A stretch of DNA of 54,994 bases from Candidatus Marithrix sp. Canyon 246 (GCF_001723685.1 NZ_MCBX01000039.1:1-54994), one strand, 5' to 3'. Counted from the stretch's first letter, positions 14,258 through 23,290 are shown. Numbers and translations: made by a program. The notes: generated by a model from the letters alone, not told the origin.

Positions 14258-16501
14258 TTATGATCCACCATTATATTCAAAAGGCAATACGCGCTGATTA
14301 CGAAATGGATCACGTCTAATAAAAGCACCTTTAATAGATTCTAATTTCAGTAATTTTTTCCTTAATCTTCTCGCCGCTTTATAAGAATAAAATCCACTTA
14401 TCAAAACTTCCCAAGATCTACCTCGTTTATAAATATTATTTTCAGCTGACGTAGGTAATAAATCAGTTTGAGAATAAAATAGTTCTGGATATTGATCTTG
14501 TATTGTCAGTATATATTCATCTGCATCCTTTCGATCACGAAAAGTTCCAATAATTACTACTTGATGACCCTTTTGTCTTTGTAATAAAAATTGACCTAAA
14601 TCTGTATTTTTAAATAACTTTAAAATAGAGGCTTTTAATACAATTATATTTGCTTGTGCTTTTTTTATTTTTTGTTCCAGAGCATCAGCTTTGGCGTGAG
14701 CAGTTGCTAATTCTTGTTCAAGCAATCCATTATTATGAGCAGCTTGTTCTAATTCTGTTTCAAGTAAATTATTTTCAATTGATACATCTTTATTAATAGT
14801 TTTTATAATTGTTTTTTGTTGTGGTACTAAATAATAACTAGCTATACTAATTACAACTAATACAAGCCCAAACGCAAAAATTTGATAACGTTTTTGTTGC
14901 TGAAATTTCTCAAAATCTTTTTTTAATTCAAAATAACGGCTTCTTATTTTTAGTTCAATTTCTGTCAGTTTTCTCTTAAAGCCTAACTTTTGATAAACTC
15001 TAATTGCGGTATTAAAATCTTCTGTTTCTAAAGCGCTATTACCATGTTGTTCTAGTATAGCTTTACGTTTATTGGCAGCCTCTGTTTGTGTGGGTTCCAA
15101 ACTTAATACTTGTTCATACAATTGAACTTGTTCATCTTCATCATTAGTTGATTCAGCTAATTTTAATAAAACTTGTATTAATCTTGAACGAGCTGCAAGT
15201 GGTTTATAGTAATATAAGCTTTCTAAATGTTGTCTAGCTTGTTTAAATTGCCCTTGAGCTAATAAAATATCAGCTAGTAATTGTTGTGCTTTTAAATGAT
15301 TAGGATTTGAATTCAGAGCTTCATTTAATCTATTAATAGATGTACTGAATTTTTCATCTTTATATGAATTGACAGCGCGTTTATATAAACTGTCTGCAAT
15401 AGGATCAATAAGATCTAAATCGTCTTGTATTCGACGTAGAGCTTTATTTTCTTTTACCCATCTACGTATTAATTCAACCTTAAAATGATAGCCATCCTCA
15501 CGATATTCTAATAAATCCCAATCTTGTAACACACGAGGAGCATTTTGTAACTGGCTAATAAATACTCGTATGCCATTATCATATAAGTATTTTTCTAAGT
15601 TTGAATCTGTAATGGTTTGTTTATCGGCTTCAGCTATAGCTGCTGCTATTACCCGTTCTGCTGGTGGCAAAGCATCCCATAAATATTCTAAATATTTATG
15701 ACTAACATCTAAGACATCAAAAATGACATTTTCTACATCAGCAATTTTGGCTATTGGCACATCTTTAGACTGATTTTTATGTAATTGTTGCCAAACTTGA
15801 GAACAAATTTGTTGAGTCAATAAAGGATGCCCTTGTGAATATCGCCAAACACAATCGACAACTTGTGTTGACCATATCAAAGTTTTATTTGTTTCTGAAA
15901 TACTTACTAGTTTAACTGTATTTTTTTTATCTAATAATGGAACTAGTTTTGTAGGTGGAACACCTTTAAATAAAGCAACTCCTAAATTATCTAAATCATC
16001 CAGATTATAACCACTAGCAACAATAAAATTTAAATTTGGTAATTCTAAATTTAATACCTTACGTAAATAATCAAAAAAAGTCTTATTAGTATTCTTAAAT
16101 TCATCAAACAATAGTATTACTGTACTATTTTTTGGTAATATACTTGGTAGCCAAGTATTAATAAAACAGGTTTCAGGATGCTCACCTAAATTTGGTGCTT
16201 TTTGATTGAATGTATGAGTAATAATTAATGCTAATTCATCAATAAGTTCAACTACAGATAAAGCGGCTTTATCACTTAAATCAAAATAAATTGGATAGTA
16301 ATCTTTATTAGTGAGGGATAATTCGCTAGTTAAGTATTGTAATAAGGAGGTTTTACCTATACCCCTTTGACCATGCAAAACTATAGCATTATCCTTGTTG
16401 CTATTTAACATTTGTACGACTTCACGTACAATATTAGCGCGTCCAACAAAACTATCACTAACAGGATCAGTAGTTATATATGGATTTGTAATTTGAGACA
16501 T
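14258..16501 (-). CDS. AAA/STAND-type ATPase with TPR, membrane segment and SPOR-like end
   Basis: 747 residues from ATG 16499-16501. Domains in order: P-loop ATPase (Walker A GQRGIGKTS near 45-53, Walker B VILLFDEF near 129-136, with a SGYNLDDL sensor-like stretch) followed by a winged-helix-like part (to ~350); TPR-like repeats (~370-510, NPNHLKAQQLLADILLAQGQ); basic stretch; one membrane helix (~541-560); coiled coil (~575-630); and a C-terminal alpha/beta domain (~645-740; VVIIGTFRDRKDADEYI, WEVLISGFYSYKAARRL) that looks like SPOR. SPOR domains bind denuded peptidoglycan. The topology puts the ATPase inside and the SPOR-like part in the periplasm. Divergent from ampD with 28 bases between. 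Function unknown; a cell-wall sensor is my inference. Confidence 0.7.
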   Translation of the reverse strand: MSQITNPYITTDPVSDSFVGRANIVREVVQMLNSNKDNAIVLHGQRGIGKTSLLQYLTSELSLTNKDYYPIYFDLSDKAALSVVELIDELALIITHTFNQKAPNLGEHPETCFINTWLPSILPKNSTVILLFDEFKNTNKTFFDYLRKVLNLELPNLNFIVASGYNLDDLDNLGVALFKGVPPTKLVPLLDKKNTVKLVSISETNKTLIWSTQVVDCVWRYSQGHPLLTQQICSQVWQQLHKNQSKDVPIAKIADVENVIFDVLDVSHKYLEYLWDALPPAERVIAAAIAEADKQTITDSNLEKYLYDNGIRVFISQLQNAPRVLQDWDLLEYREDGYHFKVELIRRWVKENKALRRIQDDLDLIDPIADSLYKRAVNSYKDEKFSTSINRLNEALNSNPNHLKAQQLLADILLAQGQFKQARQHLESLYYYKPLAARSRLIQVLLKLAESTNDEDEQVQLYEQVLSLEPTQTEAANKRKAILEQHGNSALETEDFNTAIRVYQKLGFKRKLTEIELKIRSRYFELKKDFEKFQQQKRYQIFAFGLVLVVISIASYYLVPQQKTIIKTINKDVSIENNLLETELEQAAHNNGLLEQELATAHAKADALEQKIKKAQANIIVLKASILKLFKNTDLGQFLLQRQKGHQVVIIGTFRDRKDADEYILTIQDQYPELFYSQTDLLPTSAENNIYKRGRSWEVLISGFYSYKAARRLRKKLLKLESIKGAFIRRDPFRNQRVLPFEYNGGS

Positions 16502-16529
16502 CAATATTTACTCATAGGATTGAAATTAT

Positions 16530-17075
16530 ATGAAAATAGATCAAAATAATGCTTGGATAGAAAATATCTATCATCATCCTTCTCCAAATTATGATCAGCG
16601 TCCAACTGGAACTGAAATTGAATTATTAGTTATTCATGCTATTAGTTTACCGCCTAATGAATTTGGTGGTCAATTCATTGATCAATTATTTACTAATAGC
16701 TTAGATGCAAATGCTCATCCTGATTTTGCTGAAATAGCTCAGTTACGTGTTTCTAGTCATTTATTAATTAGACGTAATGGCGATATTATTCAATATGTAT
16801 CTTTGCTGCAACGAGCATGGCACGCTGGAGTATCAAGTTTTGCTGGGCGCGAACGTTGTAATGATTTTTCAATTGGCATTGAACTTGAGGGCTGTGATAG
16901 TATTGCTTACACAGATATACAATATCAACAACTAATTAATACCATAAAATTAATGCAAAAAATATGGCCGATATTGACCCCTGATCGTATTGTTGGTCAT
17001 TGTGATATTGCGCCCGGGCGTAAAACTGATCCCGGACCTTTTTTTGATTGGGAACGTTTAAAAAATGGACTTTAA
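16530..17075 (+). CDS. ampD: 1,6-anhydro-N-acetylmuramyl-L-alanine amidase AmpD
   Basis: 181 residues, normal for AmpD. The zinc ligands are H36 (LVIHAISLPP), H157 (VGHCDIAPG) and D167 (KTDPGP), and the family signatures SSHLLIRRNGDIIQYV, RAWHAGVS and SIGIELEG (E120) are present. AmpD acts in the cytoplasm and splits the peptide from anhydro-muropeptides during peptidoglycan recycling. No signal peptide, as expected. The next gene overlaps its end by eleven bases. Confidence 0.93.
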   Translation: MKIDQNNAWIENIYHHPSPNYDQRPTGTEIELLVIHAISLPPNEFGGQFIDQLFTNSLDANAHPDFAEIAQLRVSSHLLIRRNGDIIQYVSLLQRAWHAGVSSFAGRERCNDFSIGIELEGCDSIAYTDIQYQQLINTIKLMQKIWPILTPDRIVGHCDIAPGRKTDPGPFFDWERLKNGL

Positions 17076-17889
17076 ACATGCGATAGTTACTGGTGCTAGT
17101 AATCAAATAGGTAGATTTTTATTACCACGTCTTGAAGCGGATGGATTTGAAATTACAGCCATAAGTCGGCAAGCAGCAATTAATAAAACTTGGTTGCAAA
17201 TTGATATTACTAAAAATATTTTACCTCTTAATAGTAAAATTCTATTTCATATCGCGCCATTGTCATTATTACCACAATTATTAGCTAATTCTAATATTAA
17301 AAGAGTAATTACTTTTAGTTCAACTAGTCGCTTTAGTAAAACTAGTTCATCTGATACTAAAGAACAACAAATAGCAGCTCAATTAACTGAGGCTGAAACA
17401 CAAGTCATAGACTTATGTAAAACACAACAAATTGCATGGACAATATTTCGCCCTACCTTAATTTATGGTTGTGGTATTGATAAAAATGTAAGCTTTATCG
17501 CTAAATTCATTCGCCGTTTTGGTTTTTTTCCTATAGTTGGAAATGGAATGGGATTACGACAACCTGTACATGCAGACGATTTAGCCACCGCCTGCATTCA
17601 AGCTTATAATTGCTCTGTCACAATAAATAAAGCATATAATTTAAGTGGTGGGCAAACACTTATTTATCATGAGATGGTTGAAGCAATTTTTCATAGCCTC
17701 GGTAAAAAACCGCGCATCATATCTATTCCATTATTTGTATTTAAAATATTGATACGTAGCATTGCTTGCTTACCAAAATTTTCTCATTTATCAACAGCGA
17801 TGATTACAAGGATAAATCAAAACCTATGTTTTGACCATACAGCGGCGTATAATGATTTTGGTTATCAACCTAGAACATTTCATCCTTAA
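17065..17889 (+). CDS. NAD-dependent epimerase/dehydratase family protein
   Basis: 274 residues. An extended SDR fold: the nucleotide motif reads VTGASNQIGRFLL (GxxxxxG form), then FSSTSRF and the FRPTLIYGCG substrate-side motif. The catalytic YxxxK is not clear at the expected place (SDTKEQQIAAQ follows SSTSRF), so it may be an atypical member. HADDLATACIQAYN is typical of nucleotide-sugar epimerases. ATG overlaps ampD, and a WecA-type gene follows by twelve bases, so a role in nucleotide sugar or surface polysaccharide metabolism is likely by context. Confidence 0.7.
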   Translation: MDFKHAIVTGASNQIGRFLLPRLEADGFEITAISRQAAINKTWLQIDITKNILPLNSKILFHIAPLSLLPQLLANSNIKRVITFSSTSRFSKTSSSDTKEQQIAAQLTEAETQVIDLCKTQQIAWTIFRPTLIYGCGIDKNVSFIAKFIRRFGFFPIVGNGMGLRQPVHADDLATACIQAYNCSVTINKAYNLSGGQTLIYHEMVEAIFHSLGKKPRIISIPLFVFKILIRSIACLPKFSHLSTAMITRINQNLCFDHTAAYNDFGYQPRTFHP

Positions 17890-17901
17890 CCGAGAAATAA
17901 C

Positions 17902-18936
17902 ATGATTTCCAATTTAATTCTGGTGGCTTTTTTAGTCTCCGCATTTTTAACATTATACTTTAGTTATCCAGAAACGCGCTTACGCTTTCTTGATAAACCT
18001 AACAAACGCTCATTACATAAAGCTCCAACTCCTGCCACTGGAGGAATTGCAATTTTAAGCGCATTAAGTATTTCCACCTTGCTTGCTAGTCAATATTATA
18101 GCCCAATGCCAGATTTTTTTTGGATTTGGATAGGAACATTTGTAATTGCAGGTGTTTCTTTTGTTGATGATTGTAAACCTATATCCGCTTCATCGCGTTT
18201 AATAGTACATTTTTTTGCTGCTTTCCTATTATTATCGCAAGGTAAATTGGGATTAACATATGAGCTATTACCCGGTATAATTTGGACATGGGAATCAATT
18301 TTACAGCTAACTTTTTCATTCTTATTTGTAGTATGGATGTTAAACTTATACAACTTTATGGATGGTATGGATGGCTTGGCAGGGGGTATGACAATATTTG
18401 GTTTTGCTACTTTTGCCTTCTTGGGTTATTTAGCAGATCATCAATTTTTTATGGTAATGAGTTTAATTATTGCCACAGCAACCAGCGGTTTTTTAGTATT
18501 AAATTTTCCACCAGCTAGAATTTTTATGGGTGATGTTGGTTCATCTAGCTTAGGTTTTTTAGCGGCAGCTTTTAGCTTATGGGGAAGTCGAGAAGGAATT
18601 TTCCCGTTATGGATTGCGATACTGTTATTTTCGCCATTTATTGTAGATGCTACGATTACCTTAATACGGCGTTTATTAAAGAAAGAAAAAATTTGGCTAC
18701 CACATAAAACGCATTATTATCAACGCTTAGTTCAATTAGGTTGGGGGCATAAACGTACTGTTGTATGGGAATATATATTAATGGCAGCTTGTAGTCTTTC
18801 AGCCTTATTTGCACTTAATTTAAGTTCACATGCACAATGGCTCTTATTAATATTGTGGGCGATAATTTATATGTTATTAATCTATTTTATAAATTATTTA
18901 GAACAACAAAAAAAATATTTAGAAAGTTTTAAATAA
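17902..18936 (+). CDS. Undecaprenyl-phosphate sugar-1-phosphate transferase, WecA/MraY family
   Basis: 344 residues with about ten membrane helices. Conserved motifs: HKAPTPATGG near 38-48, FVDDCKPIS near 88-96, NLYNFMDGMDGLAGG near 148-162 (the catalytic Asp motif) and FMGDVGSSSLGF near 208-219. The family transfers GlcNAc-, QuiNAc- or similar sugar phosphates to undecaprenyl phosphate to start O-antigen or capsule chains. The pairing with an SDR epimerase upstream fits WbpL/WbcO-type enzymes. The third gene of the ampD unit. The exact sugar cannot be told. Confidence 0.85.
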   Translation: MISNLILVAFLVSAFLTLYFSYPETRLRFLDKPNKRSLHKAPTPATGGIAILSALSISTLLASQYYSPMPDFFWIWIGTFVIAGVSFVDDCKPISASSRLIVHFFAAFLLLSQGKLGLTYELLPGIIWTWESILQLTFSFLFVVWMLNLYNFMDGMDGLAGGMTIFGFATFAFLGYLADHQFFMVMSLIIATATSGFLVLNFPPARIFMGDVGSSSLGFLAAAFSLWGSREGIFPLWIAILLFSPFIVDATITLIRRLLKKEKIWLPHKTHYYQRLVQLGWGHKRTVVWEYILMAACSLSALFALNLSSHAQWLLLILWAIIYMLLIYFINYLEQQKKYLESFK

Positions 18937-18947
18937 AACCCGAAATT

Positions 18948-18980
18948 AAACCTGACAGGTTTTTAAAACCTGTCAGGTTT
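18948..18980. repeat. 33-base palindrome, full copy 1
   Basis: Two ACCTGACAGGT-type half sites in inverted order with an A/T centre; each half is itself nearly palindromic. It sits between the convergent transferase gene and rpoH, so it may end transcripts from both sides. Confidence 0.85.
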
Positions 18981-18989
18981 GGCAATAAA

Positions 18990-19847
18990 TTAATTCATAT
19001 ATTTTTTTAACTTATTAATCGCATTATTTTCTATTTGACGTATTCTCTCTGCTGATATATTATATTTATTGGCTAATGTTTGTAAGGTGACTTTATCTTC
19101 ACTTAACCAACGTTTCTCTACAATATATTGACTACGCTCATCTAGTTTTTTAAAAGCTGTTTGTAATAATATATGATTATGATTTTCCCAATCCTTTTTT
19201 TCCACTAAAACGGCAGGATCATAACGTTTATCTACTAAATAAGTAGCAGGTGTAAAGTTTTCATCATCATCATTATCATTTGGTGCATCAAATGCTATAT
19301 CATAAGCACTTAGACGCTTTTCCATTTCTAATACATCTTTCTGAGTTACACCTAAGTCTTTAGCTACATTATCAATTTCTTTGGCTGAAAACCACCCTAA
19401 GCGTTTTTTCATACTACGTAAATTGAAAAATAATTTACGTTGAGCCTTAGTAGTTACGATTTTAACAATCCGCCAATTACGTAAAATAAATTCATGAATC
19501 TCAGCCCGTATCCAATGTACAGCAAATGATACTAAGCGTACACCAACGCTAGGATCAAAACGTTTTACGGCTTTCATTAAACCGATATTACCCTCTTGAA
19601 TTAAGTCTGCTTCAGGTAAACCATATCCACGATAACTTTTTGCAATATATAGTACAAACCGTAAATGCGATACTACTAATTGTCGAGCAGCTTCAAGATC
19701 ATTATCATTTTTCAGACGCTTAGCTAATTCCTGTTCTTCTTCAAAGTTTAAAATTGGAATTAATTTAACTGTTTTAGTATAACTATCAGCGTCTTGACTT
19801 AAAACAGCAGGTAAGCTATTAACTTTTAAAGTTAATGCTGTTGACAT
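18990..19847 (-). CDS. rpoH: Heat-shock sigma factor RpoH (sigma32)
   Basis: 285 residues, as in other gammaproteobacteria. Region 2 has [19 protein letters not shown] and the -10 binding [18 protein letters not shown]. The RpoH box, [10 protein letters not shown] near 137-146, separates it from the housekeeping sigma. Region 4.2 is [21 protein letters not shown]. It directs RNA polymerase to heat-shock promoters. A possible promoter is TTGAAT (19899-19904), spacer 16, TATATT (19877-19882). No obvious RNA thermometer is seen in the leader, which is only about 30 bases. Confidence 0.95.
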   Translation of the reverse strand: MSTALTLKVNSLPAVLSQDADSYTKTVKLIPILNFEEEQELAKRLKNDNDLEAARQLVVSHLRFVLYIAKSYRGYGLPEADLIQEGNIGLMKAVKRFDPSVGVRLVSFAVHWIRAEIHEFILRNWRIVKIVTTKAQRKLFFNLRSMKKRLGWFSAKEIDNVAKDLGVTQKDVLEMEKRLSAYDIAFDAPNDNDDDENFTPATYLVDKRYDPAVLVEKKDWENHNHILLQTAFKKLDERSQYIVEKRWLSEDKVTLQTLANKYNISAERIRQIENNAINKLKKYMN

Positions 19848-19876
19848 GTTGTATCCCCAATTAAATTTTAATATAC

Positions 19877-19904
19877 AATATATATATTACCAGAAATAAT
19901 TCAA
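19877..19904 (-). promoter_or_regulatory. Possible rpoH promoter
   Basis: Minus strand TTGAAT (19899-19904), 16-base spacer, TATATT (19877-19882). Confidence 0.4.
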
Positions 19905-19912
19905 GTCATTAA

Positions 19913-19944
19913 ATATTGAAATTCACATTTTTTCATTTCAATAT
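19913..19944. repeat. Inverted repeat upstream of rpoH
   Basis: Perfect ten-base arms ATATTGAAAT (19913-19922) and ATTTCAATAT (19935-19944) around a 12-base loop. It lies just upstream of the rpoH promoter and after the orphan gene; it could be an operator or a weak terminator. Confidence 0.45.
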
Positions 19945-20001
19945 CTCGATTTACCCATTGGATTCTTTTTACATTTTTCAATGGTTTGACAAATTCTTCA
20001 A

Positions 20002-20346
20002 TTAAACCCCAGCCCAACCAACAAATTGCATGTTCTGTTGCTTGTAATTGTCCCATTGATCTTGCGGATATTGTTGCATCAATTTTTTGGCTAAATTACG
20101 ACCTACTTGTTTTAAGGTTATGTAACCGCCTTTTTGTCCTAAAATATTTTGAGCTTCTTCAGCAAAAGCATAAGCAAATGCCTTGCCAGAGCTGGTTTCA
20201 GTTTGAAAACAGCGTTTTAATAAAACATCTACACTTTTTTTACCTATAACATATTGCATTAATTCTGCAATGGTATTTATGACTTCTTGATTAATTCCTA
20301 CCTTAAAAATGAAAGATATATTGAAGCTACTGGTTAATAACTTCAA
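20002..20346 (-). CDS. Unknown 114-residue protein, start uncertain
   Basis: The frame opens with a TTG at 20344-20346, but the protein-like part begins near NQEVINTIAELMQYVIGKKS, and the first ATG is at about residue 30. Residues 40-110 look real: RCFQTETSSGKAFAYAFAEE, QNILGQKGGYITLKQVGRNL and a Trp-rich end. Soluble and helical. I do not recognise the family. It may be a small intact gene with a non-standard start or the 3' remnant of a longer one, as the frame overlaps the sucrose-phosphate synthase leader. Oriented towards rpoH, which starts 155 bases further. Confidence 0.4.
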   Translation of the reverse strand: MKLLTSSFNISFIFKVGINQEVINTIAELMQYVIGKKSVDVLLKRCFQTETSSGKAFAYAFAEEAQNILGQKGGYITLKQVGRNLAKKLMQQYPQDQWDNYKQQNMQFVGWAGV

Positions 20347-20434
20347 AAATAATGATTTTGTTAATTTCTTTGTATTTCAAATAAAAAATTGTTATTATTA
20401 TTATTTAAATAGCAATGCTATAAAGGAGTACAAT

Positions 20435-22591
20435 ATGAACAAGACCAAACGTTATATTGCTCTCTTCAGTCTTCATGGCTTAGTACGTGGAGAAAATATA
20501 GAATTAGGGAGAGACGCGGATACTGGAGGGCAAATTAAATACGTCGTAGAGCTTGCAAGAGAATTGGGTAAGCATAAGCAAGTTAGTCGTGTTGATTTGT
20601 TCACTCGTCAAGTAATTGACGCTAAGGTAAGTGATGATTACGCTAAACCGATTGAACAGATCGGTGAAAATGCTAATATCATTCGATTACCCTGTGGTCC
20701 AAAACGTTATTTAAGAAAAGAAGTATTATGGAATTATTTAGAAAGTTTTATTGATCAAACTTTACCATATTTTCGGCAATTAGGACAAACACCAGATGTT
20801 ATTCATGGACATTATGCTGATGCAGCTTACATTGGTTCAATATTAGCTCATTTATTAGGGATACCCTTTATTTTCACGGGTCATTCTTTAGGTTTAGTCA
20901 AAAAAGCCCGGATGCTTGACAAGGGTATGAGCCTGAATCAACTGAAAGAAAAATATAATATTAGTTATCGGATTGAAGCTGAAGAACGAGCATTAAATGT
21001 TGCTTCAATGGTTGTTACTAGTACACACCAAGAAATTCAGGATCAATATGAACCCTATCAGCATTATGAACCAGATAAAATGGTTGTGATTCCACCGGGT
21101 GTTGATCTGGAACGCTTTTATTACGTTAAAAATTATCAAGCTGATACACATATTATAGAAAAATTATCAGGTTTTCTAAGAAACCCTAATAAACCTATGA
21201 TTCTCGCATTATCGCGGGCTGATGATAGAAAAAATATCCCTGCCTTAATTCAGGCTTATGGTCTTAGCCCCGAATTACAACAACTTGCAAATCTAGTTAT
21301 TATTGCTGGCAATCGCGATGATTTAACCAAATTAAATAAAAGCAGTCTCAAAATTTGGAAACAAATTTTATATCAGATTGATTTTTATAATCTCTATGGG
21401 CGTGTGGCTTATCCTAAACAACATGAATCTAATGATGTGCCAGAATTTTTTCGTTTAGCCGCGTCATTAAAAGGTGTTTTTGTGAATCCAGCATTAACTG
21501 AACCATTTGGATTAACATTAATTGAAGCCGCTGCAACTGGATTACCTATAATTGCTACTAATGACGGTGGTCCAATAGATATTATTGATAACTGTAATAA
21601 TGGATTATTAATTGACCCTTTAGATACTGAGTCTATAGGAGAAACTTTAGTGACGGCTTTATCAGATAATACACAATGGCAACTATGGTCAAAACAAGGA
21701 ATTGCCGGAGTTAAAAAATATTATTCATGGTCTAATCACGTAAATCAATATCTAACCAGTTTAGATAAACTTATTGCTAAATCACCTACTACAAATAATA
21801 AAAAAAGACATTTAGCTTTACAAAAGCTACCACTAACTCAAAAATTTATCATTACAGATATTGATGAAACATTAATTGGTGATGCAGATGCAGTCGAAGA
21901 ATTTCTGGAATTTTTAGAAAATGCAGGTGATAGTTTTAGTTTTGGTATTGCCACTGCTCATAAATTAGAACAGGCATTACAGTTATTAGAACAATGGAAT
22001 GTGCCACTACCAGAAGTTTTAATTACCTCAGTAGGTACTGAAATTCATTATGGTTCTGATTTAAAAGATACTGGTTGGGAAAAACATATTAATTATAGGT
22101 GGGAACCTGAAGCTTTAAAACAAGTCTTATCAACTATTGATGGTATAGAATTACAAGAAGATAAATATCAAGATAAATTTAAAATTAGTTATATATTAGA
22201 TAAAGAAATGATGGATAAAAAAATTCTTCGTCGCAGTAAATTTGTCAAATGTTTACGAGAAAAGCATTTATTAGCAAATGTCATTATGACTTATAATCAA
22301 TATCTGGATTTATTACCCATTCGAGCTTCTAAGGGCTTAGCGGTACGTTATCTAGCAAATCGTTGGGGATTGCCGATGACGCAATTTCTGGTAGCAGGTG
22401 ATTCAGGTAATGATGAAGATATGTTAAAAGGCGATGCACTTGGTGTCATTGTAGGTAATTACTGTCGTAACTTAGATAAATTAAAAGGTAAACCTCGTAT
22501 TTATTTTGCAAAAGCACATTATGCCAAGGGTATTTTAGAAGGTATCAACCATTTTGGCTTTTTAAATAATACCTTAAATATAGAATATTAG
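20435..22591 (+). CDS. Sucrose-phosphate synthase with C-terminal HAD domain
   Basis: 718 residues from ATG 20435, which has AAAGGAG at the right distance; an upstream in-frame ATG at 20309 has low-complexity coding and is rejected. Residues 5-240 are the GT-B N-domain (SLHGLVRGENIELGRDADTGG, HGHYADAAYIG, TGHSLG). The C-domain follows with ALSRADDRKNI and the sugar-nucleotide motif NPALTEPFGLTLIEAAATG. From about 470 a HAD domain (TDIDETLIGDAD; GDSGNDEDML near 655) resembles sucrose-6-phosphate phosphatase. The enzyme should make sucrose-6-phosphate from a nucleotide glucose and fructose-6-P, and perhaps dephosphorylate it. Sucrose would serve as compatible solute or store. The HAD nucleophile Asp is present (DIDET), so activity is possible. 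Confidence 0.85.
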   Translation: MNKTKRYIALFSLHGLVRGENIELGRDADTGGQIKYVVELARELGKHKQVSRVDLFTRQVIDAKVSDDYAKPIEQIGENANIIRLPCGPKRYLRKEVLWNYLESFIDQTLPYFRQLGQTPDVIHGHYADAAYIGSILAHLLGIPFIFTGHSLGLVKKARMLDKGMSLNQLKEKYNISYRIEAEERALNVASMVVTSTHQEIQDQYEPYQHYEPDKMVVIPPGVDLERFYYVKNYQADTHIIEKLSGFLRNPNKPMILALSRADDRKNIPALIQAYGLSPELQQLANLVIIAGNRDDLTKLNKSSLKIWKQILYQIDFYNLYGRVAYPKQHESNDVPEFFRLAASLKGVFVNPALTEPFGLTLIEAAATGLPIIATNDGGPIDIIDNCNNGLLIDPLDTESIGETLVTALSDNTQWQLWSKQGIAGVKKYYSWSNHVNQYLTSLDKLIAKSPTTNNKKRHLALQKLPLTQKFIITDIDETLIGDADAVEEFLEFLENAGDSFSFGIATAHKLEQALQLLEQWNVPLPEVLITSVGTEIHYGSDLKDTGWEKHINYRWEPEALKQVLSTIDGIELQEDKYQDKFKISYILDKEMMDKKILRRSKFVKCLREKHLLANVIMTYNQYLDLLPIRASKGLAVRYLANRWGLPMTQFLVAGDSGNDEDMLKGDALGVIVGNYCRNLDKLKGKPRIYFAKAHYAKGILEGINHFGFLNNTLNIEY

Positions 22592-22606
22592 AAATTTCTA
22601 ATATTC
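22583..22606. terminator. Hairpin at the end of the SPS gene
   Basis: A perfect 24-base palindrome with arms GAATATTAGAAA / TTTCTAATATTC that contains the stop codon. There is no T-run, so termination would be weak; other roles are possible. Confidence 0.4.
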
Positions 22607-22609
22607 GAC

Positions 22610-22638
22610 TTGATACTGGAATTCTTTGCCCTTATATT
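22610..22638 (+). promoter_or_regulatory. Sigma70-type promoter
   Basis: TTGATA (22610-22615), 17-base spacer, TATATT (22633-22638). Transcription would start near 22645, 37 bases before the next gene, whose binding site is AAGGAA. Confidence 0.65.
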
Positions 22639-22681
22639 AGCGACTGACTTATTTTTATTATAATCTACAAGGAAAAATTTA

Positions 22682-23227
22682 ATGAAAAAATATTTATTGC
22701 CAACCATATTATCATTTGCACTAACTAGTGCTGTATTTGCAGAAACACCAACAGCTCCAGAAGCACCTAAAGCTCCTGAAATGCCAGCAGCTCCAGAAGC
22801 TCCTAAAATGCCAGCAATGCCAGAAGCACCTAAAGCTCCTGATTTTAAAAAAATGATGGAACAAGATAAAGCAGAAAGTGAAAAACAAATGGCTGCTATG
22901 CGTGCTGAAATTAAGAAGAATGAAGAAAAATGGAATGAGATTCAAAAGAAAATCGAAGAACGTGAAAAGAAAATAGCAGCACATCATAAAAAAATGCGTG
23001 AAAAAATGATGAAAAAGCGTGAAGAAATGATGAAAAATGCTCCAAAAGCACCAGTTCAAAACGCTTATCCTCGTCCAGTTCCTCCAATGTGGGGAATGCC
23101 TCCTTATTATGGTCCAAGATATCCTGTTGCACCAAGACCACAATATAGACATGGACAACGTTGTATGGAACGTTTTGAAAAAATTGAAAAAAGACTTGAC
23201 GCTTTAGAAGCAGCAGCTGCTAAATAG
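22682..23227 (+). CDS. Exported Pro/Met/Lys-rich low-complexity protein
   Basis: 181 residues. Signal peptide 1-20 (ends VFAET). Residues 22-52 are Pro-Ala repeats (APEAPKAPEMPA type), 53-120 a highly charged Met-rich coiled coil (KKMREKMMKKREEMMK), 121-160 a Pro/Tyr/Met segment (PPMWGMPPYYGPRYP), and the end a short coiled coil (ERFEKIEKRLDALEAAAAK). A strong own promoter precedes it. No enzyme domain. Such composition is seen in structural or coat proteins; an envelope protein of sulfur globules is one guess, since those are exported and rich in Pro and Tyr, but I have no motif to prove it. Confidence 0.6.
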   Translation: MKKYLLPTILSFALTSAVFAETPTAPEAPKAPEMPAAPEAPKMPAMPEAPKAPDFKKMMEQDKAESEKQMAAMRAEIKKNEEKWNEIQKKIEEREKKIAAHHKKMREKMMKKREEMMKNAPKAPVQNAYPRPVPPMWGMPPYYGPRYPVAPRPQYRHGQRCMERFEKIEKRLDALEAAAAK

Positions 23228-23238
23228 AACTTATTTAA

Positions 23239-23249
23239 ACCTGACAGGT
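23239..23249. repeat. Half copy of ACCTGACAGGT palindrome (left)
   Basis: One half site, with its mate ACCTGTCAGGT at 23453-23463. The two bracket the larger hairpin element, as if that element had inserted into a full copy of the palindrome. Confidence 0.6.
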
Positions 23250-23290
23250 TTGACTAGAGTGTGACCGTTATTTGATGTAACTATCATATC

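Noticed and set aside
20309-20434. 42-codon N-terminal extension of sucrose-phosphate synthase
   Set aside because: AT-rich low-complexity codons with YYYY runs; the ATG at 20435 has a strong ribosome binding site and starts where the family starts.
22911-23158. Minus-strand ORFs opposite the Pro/Met-rich protein
   Set aside because: His/Phe/Trp-rich mirror text of the Lys/Glu/Met repeats; no start signals.
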